Below are positions 50,725-60,803 of a stretch of 64,000 nt of DNA, one piece after another. Location of the stretch: positions 1 to 64,000 of the forward strand of contig NZ_JAIQLH010000058.1 of NCBI RefSeq assembly GCF_020037025.1. The letters are read 5' to 3'. Position numbers and translations under genes: made by a program. The notes beneath the pieces are model-generated. The model worked only from the letters and a program-made list of their open reading frames with translations, was not told where the DNA came from and made no database searches. Numbering within the stretch: position 1 is the stretch's first letter; the number at the start of each line of letters is the position of its first letter. This stretch comes from Streptomyces huiliensis. GTDB lineage: Bacteria > Actinomycetota > Actinomycetes > Streptomycetales > Streptomycetaceae.

Positions 50725-53700
50725 CTACCGCGCGTTGAAGTACTTCGCCTCCGGGTGGTGGATCACGATCGCGTCCGTGGACTGTTCGGGGTGCAGCTGG
50801 AACTCCTCGGAGAGCAGCACCCCGATCCGCTCCGGCTCCAGCAACTCCGCGATCTTCGCCCGGTCCTCCAGATCGGGGCAGGCCCCGTACCCGAGGGAGA
50901 ACCGAGCGCCGCGGTACTTCAGGGCGAACATGTCCTCCACATCGGAGGGGTCCTCACCGCCGAAGCCGAGCTCGGAGCGCACCCGCGCGTGCCAGTACTC
51001 GGCCAGGGCCTCCGCGAGCTGCACGGACAGCCCGTGCAGCTCCAGGTAGTCGCGGTAGGCGTCGGAGGCGAAGAGTTCGGCCGTGGCCTCGCCGATGCGG
51101 GAGCCGACGGTGACGACCTGGAGGCCGACGACGTCGCGTTCCCCGGACTCCTCGGGGCGGAAGAAGTCGGCGAGGCAGAGGCGGCGGCCGCGGCGCTGGC
51201 GCGGGAAGGTGAAGCGGGTGCGCTCGGTGCCGTCCTCGTGGAGGAGGATGAGGTCGTCACCCTTGGAGTAGCAGGGGAAGTAGCCGTAGACGACGGCGGC
51301 TTCCAGCAGGTTCTCGGTGTGCAGCTTGTCGAGCCAGCCGCGCAGCCGCGGCCGGCCCTCGGTCTCGACGAGCTCCTCGTAGGTGGGGCCGCCGGCGCGG
51401 GCCTGCTTCAGGCCCCACTGGCCCTTGAAGAGGGCGCCCTCGTCCAGCCAGGACGCGTAGTCCTTCAACGGGATGCCCTTGACGACGCGGGTGCCCCAGA
51501 AGGGCGGCGCGGGCACGGGGTTGTCGGTGGCGACGTCCGAGCGGACGGAGCCCTTGGGCTCCTCGTCGACGACCACCGGGGTGTCCCGCTTCGGCACCCG
51601 CCGCTGCTTCAGCTCGGGCAGCGTCGCGCCGGGGACGCCGCGTTTGACGGCGATCAGGGCGTCCATCAGCCGCAGCCCCTCGAAGGCGTCGCGGGCGTAG
51701 CGGACCTCGCCCTCGTAGATCTCGTGCAGGTCCTGTTCGACGTAGGCGCGGGTGAGCGCGGCGCCGCCGAGGATCACCGGGTAGGAGGCGGCCAGCTTGC
51801 GCTGGTTCAGCTCCTCCAGGTTCTCCTTCATGATCACGGTGGACTTCACCAGGAGGCCCGACATGCCGATGACGTCCGCCCGGTGCTCCTCGGCCGCCTC
51901 CAGGATGGCCGAGACCGGCTGCTTGATGCCCAGGTTGACGACGTTGTAGCCGTTGTTGGAGAGGATGATGTCGACGAGGTTCTTGCCGATGTCGTGGACG
52001 TCGCCGCGCACGGTGGCCAGCACGATGGTGCCCTTGCCCTCCGCGTCGCTCTTCTCCATGTGCGGTTCGAGGTGGGCGACCGCGGTCTTCATCACCTCGG
52101 CGGACTGGAGGACGAACGGCAGCTGCATCTGACCGGAGCCGAACAGCTCGCCGACGACCTTCATGCCCTCCAGCAGCGTGTCGTTGACGATGTCGAGGGC
52201 CGGGCGCTCGGTCAACGCCTCGTCGAGGTCGGCCTCCAGGCCGTTCTTCTCGCCGTCGATGATGCGGCGCCGCAGCCGCTCCTCCAGCGGCAGGGCGAGC
52301 AGTTCCTCGGCCTTGCCCGCCTTCAGCGACTTCGCCGTCGCGCCCTCGAAGAGCTGCATGAGCTTCTGGAGCGGGTCGTAGCCCTCGGAGCGGCGGTCGT
52401 AGATGAGGTCGAGGGCGGTGGTGACCTCCTCGTCGTCGAAGCGCGCGATGGGGAGGATCTTGGAGGCGTGCACGATGGCCGAGTCCAGGCCGGCCTTGAC
52501 GCACTCGTCGAGGAAGACGGAGTTGAGCAGGATGCGCGCGGCCGGGTTGAGGCCGAAGGAGATGTTGGACAGGCCGAGCGTGGTCTGGACGTCCGGGTGG
52601 CGCCGCTTGAGTTCCCGGATGGCCTCGATGGTGGCGATGCCGTCCTTGCGGGACTCCTCCTGGCCGGTGCAGATGGTGAAGGTGAGGGTGTCGACGAGGA
52701 TGTCCTCCTCGCGGATGCCCCAGTTGCCGGTCAGGTCGGCGATCAGCCGCTCGGCGATCTCGACCTTCTTCTCCGGGGTGCGGGCCTGGCCCTCCTCGTC
52801 GATGGTCAGCGCGATCAGCGCCGCGCCGTGCTCCTGAGCGAGGCGGGTGACCTGGGCGAACCGCGACTCGGGCCCGTCGCCGTCCTCGTAGTTGACGGAG
52901 TTGATGACGGCCCGGCCGCCGAGCTTCTCCAGGCCGGCCCGGATGACGGCCACCTCGGTGGAGTCGAGGACGATCGGCAGGGTGGAGGCGGTGGCGAAGC
53001 GGCCGGCGAGCTCCTCCATGTCCGCGACGCCGTCCCGGCCTACGTAGTCGACGCAGAGGTCGAGCATGTGGGCGCCCTCGCGGATCTGCTCGCGGGCCAT
53101 CTCCACGCAGTCGTCCCAGCGGCCGTCCAGCATGGCCGTGCGGAACTTCTTCGAGCCGTTGGCGTTCGTCCGCTCGCCGATGGCCAGGTACGAGGTGTCC
53201 TGACGGAACGGGACGGTCTGGTAGAGGGAGGCGGCACCCGGCTCCGGGCGCGGCGTGCGCTCGGTCGGCGTGAGGCCGCGGACGCGCTCCACGACCTGCC
53301 GCAGGTGCTCGGGGGTGGTGCCGCAGCAGCCGCCGACCAGGGAGAGGCCGTACTCGCGGACGAACGTCTCCTGCGCGTCCGCCAGCTCGGCCGGGGAGAG
53401 CGGGTAGTGGGCGCCGTCCTTGCCCAGGACCGGCAGGCCGGCGTTGGGCATGCAGGAGAGGGCGACGCGGGAGTGCCGGGCGAGGTAGCGCAGGTGCTCG
53501 CTCATCTCGGCGGGGCCGGTGGCGCAGTTGAGGCCGATCATGTCGATGCCCAGCGGCTCCAGCGCGGTGAGGGCCGCGCCGATCTCCGAGCCGAGGAGCA
53601 TGGTGCCGGTGGTCTCGACGGTCACCGAGACGATCAGCGGCAGGTCGGTGCCGGTGGCCTCCAGGGCGCGGCGGGCACCGAGGACCGACGCCTTGGTCTG

Positions 53701-54225
53701 GAGCAGGTCCTGGGTGGTCTCGACGAGCAGCGCGTCGGCGCCGCCGGAGATCAGCCCCTCGGCGTTGGCCTGGTAGGCGTCGCGGAGGACGGTGTAGGGG
53801 GCGTGGCCCAGGGTGGGGAGCTTGGTGCCGGGGCCGATGGAGCCGAGCACCCAGCGGGGGCGGCCGTCGGCGGCGAAGGCGTCGGCGGTCTCGCGGGCGA
53901 CGCGGGCGCCGGCCTCGGACAGCTCGAAGACGCGGTCGGGGATGTCGTACTCGCCGAGGGCCGCGTGGTTGGCGCCGAAGGTGTTGGTCTCGACGCAGTC
54001 GACGCCGACGGCGAAGTACGCCTCGTGGACGGTGCGGACGATGTCGGGCCGGGTGACGTTGAGGATCTCGTTGCAGCCCTCCAGCTGCTGGAAGTCCTCC
54101 ATGCTGGGGTCCTGCGCCTGGAGCATGGTTCCCATGGCCCCGTCGGCGACCACTACTCGGGTGGCGAGTGCCTCCCGGAGCAGGTCGGATCGGGATGAAC
54201 GGACGGTCGATGGCTTCAGGGCCAT
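50725..54225 (-). CDS. metH: Cobalamin-dependent methionine synthase MetH
   Basis: Methionine synthase of 1166 residues with all four modules in order: homocysteine-binding (about 10-325; zinc Cys in GLNCATG and GGCCGTTPEH), methyltetrahydrofolate-binding pterin domain (about 350-620), cobalamin-binding region (about 640-880; VRGDVHDIGKN with the lower-axial His), and the SAM activation domain (about 900-1166, ending near FSLGYGACPDLEDR). It makes methionine from homocysteine and methyl-THF. ATG 54225 has GGGAG at 6 nt. A hairpin (54261-54283) lies in the leader; I see no typical cobalamin riboswitch. Confidence 0.97.
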   Translation of the reverse strand: MALKPSTVRSSRSDLLREALATRVVVADGAMGTMLQAQDPSMEDFQQLEGCNEILNVTRPDIVRTVHEAYFAVGVDCVETNTFGANHAALGEYDIPDRVFELSEAGARVARETADAFAADGRPRWVLGSIGPGTKLPTLGHAPYTVLRDAYQANAEGLISGGADALLVETTQDLLQTKASVLGARRALEATGTDLPLIVSVTVETTGTMLLGSEIGAALTALEPLGIDMIGLNCATGPAEMSEHLRYLARHSRVALSCMPNAGLPVLGKDGAHYPLSPAELADAQETFVREYGLSLVGGCCGTTPEHLRQVVERVRGLTPTERTPRPEPGAASLYQTVPFRQDTSYLAIGERTNANGSKKFRTAMLDGRWDDCVEMAREQIREGAHMLDLCVDYVGRDGVADMEELAGRFATASTLPIVLDSTEVAVIRAGLEKLGGRAVINSVNYEDGDGPESRFAQVTRLAQEHGAALIALTIDEEGQARTPEKKVEIAERLIADLTGNWGIREEDILVDTLTFTICTGQEESRKDGIATIEAIRELKRRHPDVQTTLGLSNISFGLNPAARILLNSVFLDECVKAGLDSAIVHASKILPIARFDDEEVTTALDLIYDRRSEGYDPLQKLMQLFEGATAKSLKAGKAEELLALPLEERLRRRIIDGEKNGLEADLDEALTERPALDIVNDTLLEGMKVVGELFGSGQMQLPFVLQSAEVMKTAVAHLEPHMEKSDAEGKGTIVLATVRGDVHDIGKNLVDIILSNNGYNVVNLGIKQPVSAILEAAEEHRADVIGMSGLLVKSTVIMKENLEELNQRKLAASYPVILGGAALTRAYVEQDLHEIYEGEVRYARDAFEGLRLMDALIAVKRGVPGATLPELKQRRVPKRDTPVVVDEEPKGSVRSDVATDNPVPAPPFWGTRVVKGIPLKDYASWLDEGALFKGQWGLKQARAGGPTYEELVETEGRPRLRGWLDKLHTENLLEAAVVYGYFPCYSKGDDLILLHEDGTERTRFTFPRQRRGRRLCLADFFRPEESGERDVVGLQVVTVGSRIGEATAELFASDAYRDYLELHGLSVQLAEALAEYWHARVRSELGFGGEDPSDVEDMFALKYRGARFSLGYGACPDLEDRAKIAELLEPERIGVLLSEEFQLHPEQSTDAIVIHHPEAKYFNAR

Positions 54226-54260
54226 GGATGTGCTCCCGTGGTTGCGACGGCTGTCGGCTT

Positions 54261-54283
54261 TGCGCCCTCCTGGAGAGGGCGCA
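54261..54283 (-). promoter_or_regulatory. Hairpin in the metH leader
   Basis: 9-bp perfect arms (TGCGCCCTC and GAGGGCGCA) around CTGGA, 36 nt upstream of metH. Position fits an attenuator or RNA switch element, but it does not match a known riboswitch that I can recognise. Confidence 0.5.
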
Positions 54284-54458
54284 CGCCGCAAGCGTAGCCG
54301 CAGTGCCCGCGGAAAGCAGGGGGCGTCCCACGGCGCGGACAGCCGGTACGGGGGCCGGCTACGGCGTTCCGCGGACCGTGCGGTACGCGGCAGGGCGGAC
54401 TCTCAGCGATCATGATCACGCCACGTCGGCTATCCCGTGGTCGGCATCGGCCGATACT

Positions 54459-54481
54459 GTTCAGCAATGCCGAACGGCATT
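54459..54481 (+). promoter_or_regulatory. GylR box upstream of gylR
   Basis: GTTCAGCAATGCCGAAC (54459-54475) overlaps a perfect dyad AATGCCG-AA-CGGCATT (54466-54481). A related sequence occurs in front of glpF. It lies 18-40 nt upstream of the gylR start, fitting negative autoregulation. Confidence 0.6.
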
Positions 54482-54498
54482 TTGGAGGAGGTTGCTCG

Positions 54499-55263
54499 AT
54501 GGCACGGACCATCCAGTCGCTCGAACGGGCGGCGGCGATGCTGCGGCTGCTCGCGGGCGGCGAGCGGAGGCTCGGGCTGTCCGACGTCGCCTCCGCGCTG
54601 GGGCTCGCCAAGGGCACCGCGCACGGCATCCTGCGCACGCTCCAGCAGGAGGGCTTCGTGGAGCAGGACCCGGCCTCCGGGCGCTACCAGCTCGGTGCCG
54701 AGCTCCTCCGGCTGGGCAACAGCTACCTGGACGTCCACGAGCTGCGCGCCCGTGCCCTGGTCTGGGCCGACGACCTGGCCCGCGCCAGCGGCGAGAGCGT
54801 CTACCTGGGCGTCCTCCACCAGCAGGGCGTCCTGATCGTCCACCACGTCTTCCGGCCGGACGACAGCCGCCAGGTGCTGGAGGTCGGCGCGATGCACCCG
54901 CTGCACAGCACCGCCCTGGGCAAGGTGCTGTGCGCGTACGACCCGGTGGCCCACAGCCAGCTGACGGAGACCGGCCCCGAGGCGTTCACCGACCGGACCG
55001 TGACCGACCTGGACGGCCTGGAGGGGATGCTCGACCTCACCCGCGCCCGGGGCTGGGCCGCGGACGTCGAGGAGACCTGGGCGGGCGTCGCGTCCGTCGC
55101 CGCCCCGATCCACGACCGGCGCCGGATGCCGGTCGGCGCGGTGGGCGTCACGGGCGCCGTCGAGCGCGTCTGCGAGGGCGGCGAGCTGCGGCCGCAGCTG
55201 GTCGCGGCCGTCCGGGACTGCGCCCGCGCGGTCTCCCGCGACCTCGGCGCCGGCCGGTTCTGA
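54499..55263 (+). CDS. gylR: IclR-family glycerol regulator GylR
   Basis: IclR-family repressor of 254 residues, the size known for GylR. An N-terminal helix-turn-helix (about 5-65: LSDVASALGLAKGTAHGILRTL) is followed by the effector-binding domain. It sits directly upstream of glpF, glpK and glpD in the conserved gyl arrangement; in S. coelicolor GylR represses this operon and is released by glycerol 3-phosphate. ATG 54499 has GGAGGAGG. The motif in front of gylR and glpF is consistent with that. Confidence 0.95.
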   Translation: MARTIQSLERAAAMLRLLAGGERRLGLSDVASALGLAKGTAHGILRTLQQEGFVEQDPASGRYQLGAELLRLGNSYLDVHELRARALVWADDLARASGESVYLGVLHQQGVLIVHHVFRPDDSRQVLEVGAMHPLHSTALGKVLCAYDPVAHSQLTETGPEAFTDRTVTDLDGLEGMLDLTRARGWAADVEETWAGVASVAAPIHDRRRMPVGAVGVTGAVERVCEGGELRPQLVAAVRDCARAVSRDLGAGRF

Positions 55264-55624
55264 CACCCCGGCGCCTCACCCCTCCCATGGGCCGCGACGA
55301 GCCCATGAAGATCCACTTCCCGCCTGTTCCGGGCCCTGCGAGACCCCTTCGTTACCGGCCGGTATCCAAACGTACATTTCAGGCCAGTTGGCCTGGAGTT
55401 TCCGGTCACAGAACCCTTGACGCGCCCCTTACGGTGCAGAAAACTGCCGTGCATCGGTCGGCATTGTCGAACACCTGACGACAATATTCGCTATGGTGTG
55501 CAGTGCGTGCAGTGCTGCAGAGGCTGCAATGCCACGGGGCCGATCACCGCCCTCTCGGAGGGCGCGGACCTCCGGAGGTACCCGGGGTTCGCCTTCCCCT
55601 GGACGAAGGACAAAGGAGTCGCGG
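55264..55624. promoter_or_regulatory. glpF promoter/leader region
   Basis: Non-coding region of about 360 nt. A hairpin CATGGGC-N8-GCCCATG (55286-55307) may end gylR transcripts; a dyad CAGGCC-AGTT-GGCCTG (55380-55395) follows. TTGACG (55417-55422) with AAAACT at 17-nt spacing is the best candidate promoter, and a GylR-like box (55457-55472) would lie just downstream of its start point. Confidence 0.55.
55457..55472 (-). promoter_or_regulatory. GylR box upstream of glpF
   Basis: On the minus strand this reads GTTCGACAATGCCGAC, sharing GTTCNNCAATGCCGA with the site upstream of gylR. Located between the candidate -35/-10 elements and the glpF leader, where a repressor would block initiation. 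Confidence 0.6.
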
Positions 55625-56407
55625 GTGTCCAGCTCCGACATCTTCATCGGCGAGACCATCGGTACCGCCGTCTTGATTCTGCTCGGCGGCGGCGTGTGCG
55701 CCGCCGTCACCCTGAAGCGCTCGAAGGCGCTGAACGCGGGCTGGCTCGCCATCACCTTCGGGTGGGGCTTCGCCGTACTGACGGGCGCGTACATCGCGAA
55801 GCCCTCCGGTGCCCACCTGAACCCGGCCGTCACCCTCGGCCTGGCCATAGACGGCGGCACCGAGTGGAGTGACGTTCCGCTCTACATCGGCTCCCAGATG
55901 CTCGGCGCGATGATCGGCGCGGCACTGGTCTGGGTCACCTACTACGGACAGTTCCAGGCCCACCTGACCGACCCCGAGCTGGTGGCCACGCTGAACCCCA
56001 AGGAGGGGATGGTCGACCAGACCGCCACTCCGCAGGCCGGCCCGGTGCTCGGCATCTTCTCCACCGGTCCGGAGATCCGGAACGTCGTGCAGAACCTCGC
56101 GACGGAGATCATCGGCACCGCCGTGCTCGTCCTCGCCATCCTCACCCAGGGCCTGACGGAGGGTCTGGCCGTCAGCGGCACCGGCGTCCTGATGACCGCG
56201 TTCGTGGTCGTCGGCATCGGCCTCTCGCTGGGCGGTCCCACCGGTTACGCGATCAACCCCGCGCGTGACCTCGGCCCGCGTATCGTGCATGCGCTGCTTC
56301 CGCTGCCCAACAAGGGCGGATCCGACTGGTCCTACGCCTGGATCCCGGTGGTCGGCCCGCTGGCCGGCGCCGCCCTGGCGGCAGGCATCCACAAGCTCGC
56401 GTTCTGA
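55625..56407 (+). CDS. glpF: Glycerol facilitator GlpF (aquaglyceroporin)
   Basis: MIP-family channel of 260 residues with six membrane helices and two NPA boxes (HLNPAVT at residues 64-70 and AINPARD near 220), the standard pore. Asp after the second NPA indicates a glycerol-conducting channel. GTG 55625 has AGGAG at 6 nt; the longer frame upstream is leader DNA. First gene of the glpF-glpK-glpD operon, 44 nt before glpK. Confidence 0.96.
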   Translation: MSSSDIFIGETIGTAVLILLGGGVCAAVTLKRSKALNAGWLAITFGWGFAVLTGAYIAKPSGAHLNPAVTLGLAIDGGTEWSDVPLYIGSQMLGAMIGAALVWVTYYGQFQAHLTDPELVATLNPKEGMVDQTATPQAGPVLGIFSTGPEIRNVVQNLATEIIGTAVLVLAILTQGLTEGLAVSGTGVLMTAFVVVGIGLSLGGPTGYAINPARDLGPRIVHALLPLPNKGGSDWSYAWIPVVGPLAGAALAAGIHKLAF

Positions 56408-56451
56408 CGCACGACAGCCGAGACCCTCAGACTTCAGGAGCAAGAGACCAC

Positions 56452-57987
56452 ATGACCAGCACCCACGGCACCCACGGTCACGGGCCGTTCATCGCGGCGA
56501 TCGACCAGGGCACGACCTCCTCCCGCTGCATCGTCTTCGACCGCGACGGCCGCATCGTCTCCGTCGACCAGAAGGAGCACGAGCAGATCTTCCCGAAGCC
56601 GGGCTGGGTCGAGCACGACGCCAAGGAGATCTGGGAGAACGTCCAGCAGGTCGTCGCCGGCGCCGTCGAGAAGGCCGGCATCACGGCCGCCGACGTCAAG
56701 GCGATCGGCATCACCAACCAGCGCGAGACCACGCTGCTGTGGGACAAGAACACCGGTGAGCCCGTCCACAACGCCATCGTCTGGCAGGACACCCGCACCG
56801 ACGCCCTCTGCCGCGAGCTCGGCCGCAACGTCGGCCAGGACCGCTTCCGCCGCGAGACCGGCCTCCCCCTGGCCTCCTACTTCTCCGGCCCGAAGGTCCG
56901 CTGGCTGCTGGACAACGTCGAGGGGCTGCGCGAGCGCGCCGAGCGCGGCGACATCCTCTTCGGCACCATGGACTCCTGGGTCATCTGGAACCTCACCGGT
57001 GGCGTGGACGGCGGTGTGCACGTCACGGACGTCACCAACGCCTCCCGCACCATGCTGATGAACCTCCGCAAGCTGGAGTGGGACGAGCGCATCCTCTCCT
57101 CCATGGAGATCCCGGCCGCCGTGCTGCCGGAGATCCGCTCCTCCGCCGAGGTCTACGGCACCGCCAAGGGCGGCGCCCTGGAGGGCGTCCCGGTCGCCTC
57201 CGCCCTCGGCGACCAGCAGGCGGCCCTCTTCGGCCAGACCTGCTTCGACAAGGGCGAGGCCAAGTCCACCTACGGCACCGGAACGTTCATGCTGATGAAC
57301 ACCGGCGACGAGCCCGTCCAGTCGTACAACGGCCTGCTGACCACCGTCGGTTACCGCATCGGCGACCAGAAGCCCGTCTACGCCCTGGAAGGCTCCATCG
57401 CCGTCACCGGTTCGCTGGTGCAGTGGATGCGCGACCAGATGGGCCTCATCAAGAGCGCGGCCGAGATCGAGACGCTGGCCAGCTCCGTCGAGGACAACGG
57501 CGGCGCCTACTTCGTCCCGGCCTTCTCCGGCCTGTTCGCCCCCTACTGGCGCTCCGACGCGCGCGGTGTCATCGCGGGCCTGACCCGCTACGTCACCAAG
57601 GCGCACATCGCCCGCGCCGTGCTCGAGGCCACCGCCTGGCAGACCCGCGAGATCACCGACGCCATGACCAAGGACTCCGGCGTCGACCTGGCCGCGCTCA
57701 AGGTCGACGGCGGCATGACCTCCAACAACTTGCTGATGCAGACCCTCTCGGACTTCCTGGACGCGCCCGTGGTGCGCCCGATGGTCGCCGAGACGACCTG
57801 CCTCGGCGCCGCCTACGCCGCCGGCCTGGCCGTCGGCTTCTGGCCCGACACCGACGCCCTCCGCGCCAACTGGCGCCGGGCCGCCGAGTGGACCCCCCGC
57901 ATGGACGCTGACAAGCGTGACAGCGAGTACAAGAACTGGCTCAAGGCCGTCGAGCGGACCATGGGCTGGATCGACGACGAGAGCTGA
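56452..57987 (+). CDS. glpK: Glycerol kinase GlpK
   Basis: FGGY-family kinase of 511 residues. [13 protein letters not shown] (18-30) is the phosphate-binding signature, and [11 protein letters not shown] plus [11 protein letters not shown] are present. It phosphorylates glycerol entering through GlpF, giving glycerol 3-phosphate, the GylR effector. ATG 56452 follows AGGAG. Followed by glpD after 14 nt. Confidence 0.97.
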   Translation: MTSTHGTHGHGPFIAAIDQGTTSSRCIVFDRDGRIVSVDQKEHEQIFPKPGWVEHDAKEIWENVQQVVAGAVEKAGITAADVKAIGITNQRETTLLWDKNTGEPVHNAIVWQDTRTDALCRELGRNVGQDRFRRETGLPLASYFSGPKVRWLLDNVEGLRERAERGDILFGTMDSWVIWNLTGGVDGGVHVTDVTNASRTMLMNLRKLEWDERILSSMEIPAAVLPEIRSSAEVYGTAKGGALEGVPVASALGDQQAALFGQTCFDKGEAKSTYGTGTFMLMNTGDEPVQSYNGLLTTVGYRIGDQKPVYALEGSIAVTGSLVQWMRDQMGLIKSAAEIETLASSVEDNGGAYFVPAFSGLFAPYWRSDARGVIAGLTRYVTKAHIARAVLEATAWQTREITDAMTKDSGVDLAALKVDGGMTSNNLLMQTLSDFLDAPVVRPMVAETTCLGAAYAAGLAVGFWPDTDALRANWRRAAEWTPRMDADKRDSEYKNWLKAVERTMGWIDDES

Positions 57988-58001
57988 CTGAGGAGCAACT
58001 C

Positions 58002-59609
58002 ATGACTACCCCGCAGAGCGTGCCCACCCTGGGAACGCACCCGGCCGCCGGTGCCAACCCGGGCCGTGCCGAGACCCGGGAGCGACTGTCCAACGCGACG
58101 TACGACCTCCTGGTCATCGGCGGCGGCATCCTGGGCACCTCGGTGGCCTGGCACGCCGCGCAGTCGGGCCTGCGGGTCGCGATGGTGGACGCCGGTGACT
58201 TCGCCGGCGCCACCTCCTCCGCGTCCTCCAAGCTCGTCCACGGCGGTCTGCGCTACCTGCAGACCGGCGCGGTCAAGCTGGTCGCGGAGAACCACCACGA
58301 GCGCCGGGTGCTGGCCAAGGACGTGGCCCCGCACCTGGTCAACCCGCTCACCTTCTACCTGCCCGTCTACAAGGGCGGGCCGGTCGGCGCCGCCAAGCTC
58401 GGCGCCGGTGTCTTCGCCTACTCGGCGCTGTCCGCCTTCGGCGACGGCGTCGGCAAGGTGATCTCCCCGTCCCGCGCCAAGGCCGACAACCCCGGTCTGC
58501 GCACGGACAACCTCAAGGCCGTCGCGGTCTACTACGACCACCAGATGAACGACTCGCGCGTGGCGGTCATGACCGTCCGCGCGGCCGTCGAGTCCGGCGC
58601 GGTCGTCCTCAACCACGCCGAGGTCACCGGCCTGCGCTTCACGCACGGCAAGGTCTCCGGCGCGGAGCTCAAGGACCGCATGGACGGCACGGAGTTCGGC
58701 ATCGACGCCCGCGTCGTGCTCAACGCCACCGGCCCCTGGGTCGACCACCTGCGCAAGATGGAGGACAAGGGCGCGGCCCCCTCCATCCGCCTCTCCAAGG
58801 GCGCGCACATCGTGATGAAGCGCAAGTCGCCGTGGAAGGCCGCCATGGCCACCCCGATCGACAAGTACCGCATCACCTTCGCCCTCCCGTGGGAGGACCA
58901 GCTCCTCCTCGGCACCACCGACACCCAGTACGAGGGTGACCCGGCGGACGTGCGCGCCACGGAGGAGGACATCCAGCAGATCCTGGACGAGGCGGCCTTC
59001 TCCATCCAGGACGCGGACCTCGACCGTGATCTGATGACGTACGCCTTCGCGGGTCTGCGCGTGCTGCCGGGCGGCCCCGGCGACGTGGCCCAGGCCAAGC
59101 GCGAGACGGTCGTCTCCGAGGGCAAGGGCGGCATGCTGTCCGTCGCCGGCGGCAAGTGGACGACGTACCGCCACATCGGCCGTACGGTCATGACCAAGCT
59201 GGCCAAGGTGCCCGGCAGCCCGCTGACCGAGGAGATGGAGCCCGTCTCCAGCCTGGTCCGCCGGACCCCGCTGCCCGGTGTCGCCAACCCCAACGCGGTC
59301 GCCCACCGCCTGCTCGTGGACCGCGAGCCCGGCACGCGGATGGACCCGCTGACCGCCCGCCACCTGGCCACGCACTACGGCTCGCTCTCGTTCGACATCG
59401 CCCGGATGGTCAACGAGAACCCCGAGCTCGGCGAGCGCATCCACCCGGACGGTCCGGAGATCTGGGCGCAGGTCGCCTACGCCCGCGACCACGAGTGGGC
59501 CGAGACGGTCGACGACGTGCTGCGCCGCCGTACCACGCTGACCATCCGCGGCCTGGACGACGAGAACGTCCGCACCCGGGTCAAGGACATGCTGGAGCGC
59601 AAGGGCTGA
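58002..59609 (+). CDS. glpD: Glycerol-3-phosphate dehydrogenase GlpD
   Basis: FAD-dependent dehydrogenase of 535 residues. IGGGILGTSVAWHAAQSG (39-56) is the FAD-binding Rossmann motif. The GlpD pattern SSKLVHGGLRYL, the DTQYEGDP region and the C-terminal domain (DPLTARHLATHYG) are clear. It oxidises glycerol 3-phosphate to dihydroxyacetone phosphate at the membrane. ATG 58002 has AGGAG; 14 nt after glpK. A hairpin terminator closes the operon. Confidence 0.97.
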   Translation: MTTPQSVPTLGTHPAAGANPGRAETRERLSNATYDLLVIGGGILGTSVAWHAAQSGLRVAMVDAGDFAGATSSASSKLVHGGLRYLQTGAVKLVAENHHERRVLAKDVAPHLVNPLTFYLPVYKGGPVGAAKLGAGVFAYSALSAFGDGVGKVISPSRAKADNPGLRTDNLKAVAVYYDHQMNDSRVAVMTVRAAVESGAVVLNHAEVTGLRFTHGKVSGAELKDRMDGTEFGIDARVVLNATGPWVDHLRKMEDKGAAPSIRLSKGAHIVMKRKSPWKAAMATPIDKYRITFALPWEDQLLLGTTDTQYEGDPADVRATEEDIQQILDEAAFSIQDADLDRDLMTYAFAGLRVLPGGPGDVAQAKRETVVSEGKGGMLSVAGGKWTTYRHIGRTVMTKLAKVPGSPLTEEMEPVSSLVRRTPLPGVANPNAVAHRLLVDREPGTRMDPLTARHLATHYGSLSFDIARMVNENPELGERIHPDGPEIWAQVAYARDHEWAETVDDVLRRRTTLTIRGLDDENVRTRVKDMLERKG

Positions 59610-59640
59610 TCCCCGCGGCACTCCGGTAGCCGGGAGGCAC

Positions 59641-59675
59641 CGAAGGGGAGGGACGTGTGACGTCCCTCCCCTTCG
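59641..59675 (+). terminator. Terminator of the glp operon
   Basis: 16-bp perfect arms (59641-59656 and 59660-59675) around GTG, about 32 nt past the glpD stop. Confidence 0.88.
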
Positions 59676-59747
59676 CCGTCCTCCCGTGTCGGCGAGGCAA
59701 CCGGCGGCGCCCCTCCCCCGTCCCTGGAGGAGAGAGGGGGGCCTTCC

Positions 59748-60803
59748 ATGACATGGCCGGAGATCCGGGCCCGGCTGCGCCGGCTCCGGCGGCTGCCGCG
59801 CAGGCGGACCGTCAAGCGCGTCGCACTCGCCCTGTTCCTCGTCATAGCGGTGCCGGTGGTGGCCGCCGCCGGGGCGCTGCGCGCCTCGTACGCGGGCTCG
59901 CCCGCCGACGACGCCGTCACCCGCGGCCGGGACGCCGTCTGGCTCGGGCACGCCTGGGTGGACGGGCGCCGTACGGACAAGGACCTGGCCGGGCTGAAGC
60001 GGCGCATCGGCGACACCGGCGTCCACGACCTGTACGTCCACGCGGGCCCGCTGGAGCACGACGGCACCCTGCCCGCCTCGGCGTACCGGGGCGCGCGCCG
60101 GCTGATCGACTCCGTCCACCGCGAGCTGCCCGGGGTCCGGGTGCAGGCGTGGCTCGGCGACGTGGTCGCGCACGGCGGCCGGGGCGGGCTGCGGCTGGAG
60201 TCCGCCGCGACGCGGGACGCGGTGGTGGCGAGCGCCCGGCAGGTGCTGGCGGCCGGCTTCGAGGGCGTCCACCTGGACGTCGAGCCCGTCGCCGACGGGG
60301 ACGGCGGCTTCCTGACGCTGCTGGACTCGCTGCGGGCGGCGGTCCGTTCGGGCGGCGGGGTGCTGTCCGTGGCCGCGCAGCAGATCGACCCGCTGCCGTC
60401 GATGCACGCGGCGTCGCGCGCGTTCGGCGGGAAGAAATGGTGGTCGCAGGGGTACTTCGCGAAGGTCGCCCGGCGCACCGACCAGATCGCCGTCATGTCG
60501 TACGACACGGCGCTGCCCTGGGAGAGCCTGTACGGCGGGTACGTCGCCCAGCAGACCCGGCTGGCGCTGGAGGTCACCCCGGCCGGCACGGACCTGCTGA
60601 TGGGCCTGCCGTTCTTCCACACCGACGACATGGGCCACCACGGTTCGGCGGAGACCGCCGCGGCGGCGCTGCGCGGCGCCCGGCTCGGACTGACGCGCGA
60701 GGACCGGCACCGCAAGCGGTTCGGCGTCGCCCTGTACGTGGACTTCGCCGCGACGGAGGGCGACTGGCGTGCGTACCGCGAGGCGTGGGGTAGGCGCGGG
60801 TGA
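59748..60803 (+). CDS. Membrane-anchored GH18-like TIM-barrel protein
   Basis: Protein of 351 residues. Basic N terminus (RRLRRLPRRRTVK), one membrane helix (about 24-43), then a barrel-like domain outside the cell. GFEGVHLDVEPVADG resembles the DGxDxDxE catalytic segment of GH18 chitinases/glycosidases, with Asp and Glu retained, and IAVMSYDTALPWES matches another GH18 barrel strand. Function is not known; a glycan or peptidoglycan target is possible. ATG 59748 is preceded by GGAGGAGAG. Confidence 0.75.
   Translation: MTWPEIRARLRRLRRLPRRRTVKRVALALFLVIAVPVVAAAGALRASYAGSPADDAVTRGRDAVWLGHAWVDGRRTDKDLAGLKRRIGDTGVHDLYVHAGPLEHDGTLPASAYRGARRLIDSVHRELPGVRVQAWLGDVVAHGGRGGLRLESAATRDAVVASARQVLAAGFEGVHLDVEPVADGDGGFLTLLDSLRAAVRSGGGVLSVAAQQIDPLPSMHAASRAFGGKKWWSQGYFAKVARRTDQIAVMSYDTALPWESLYGGYVAQQTRLALEVTPAGTDLLMGLPFFHTDDMGHHGSAETAAAALRGARLGLTREDRHRKRFGVALYVDFAATEGDWRAYREAWGRRG

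Noticed and set aside
49726..54198. Plus-strand frame of 1490 codons
   Set aside because: Antisense to metH and the HAD gene. The minus-strand proteins have full catalytic motifs.
54226..54500. Cobalamin riboswitch upstream of metH
   Set aside because: I looked on the minus strand for the B12 box (GCCACTG) and the expected structure; only a short hairpin is visible.
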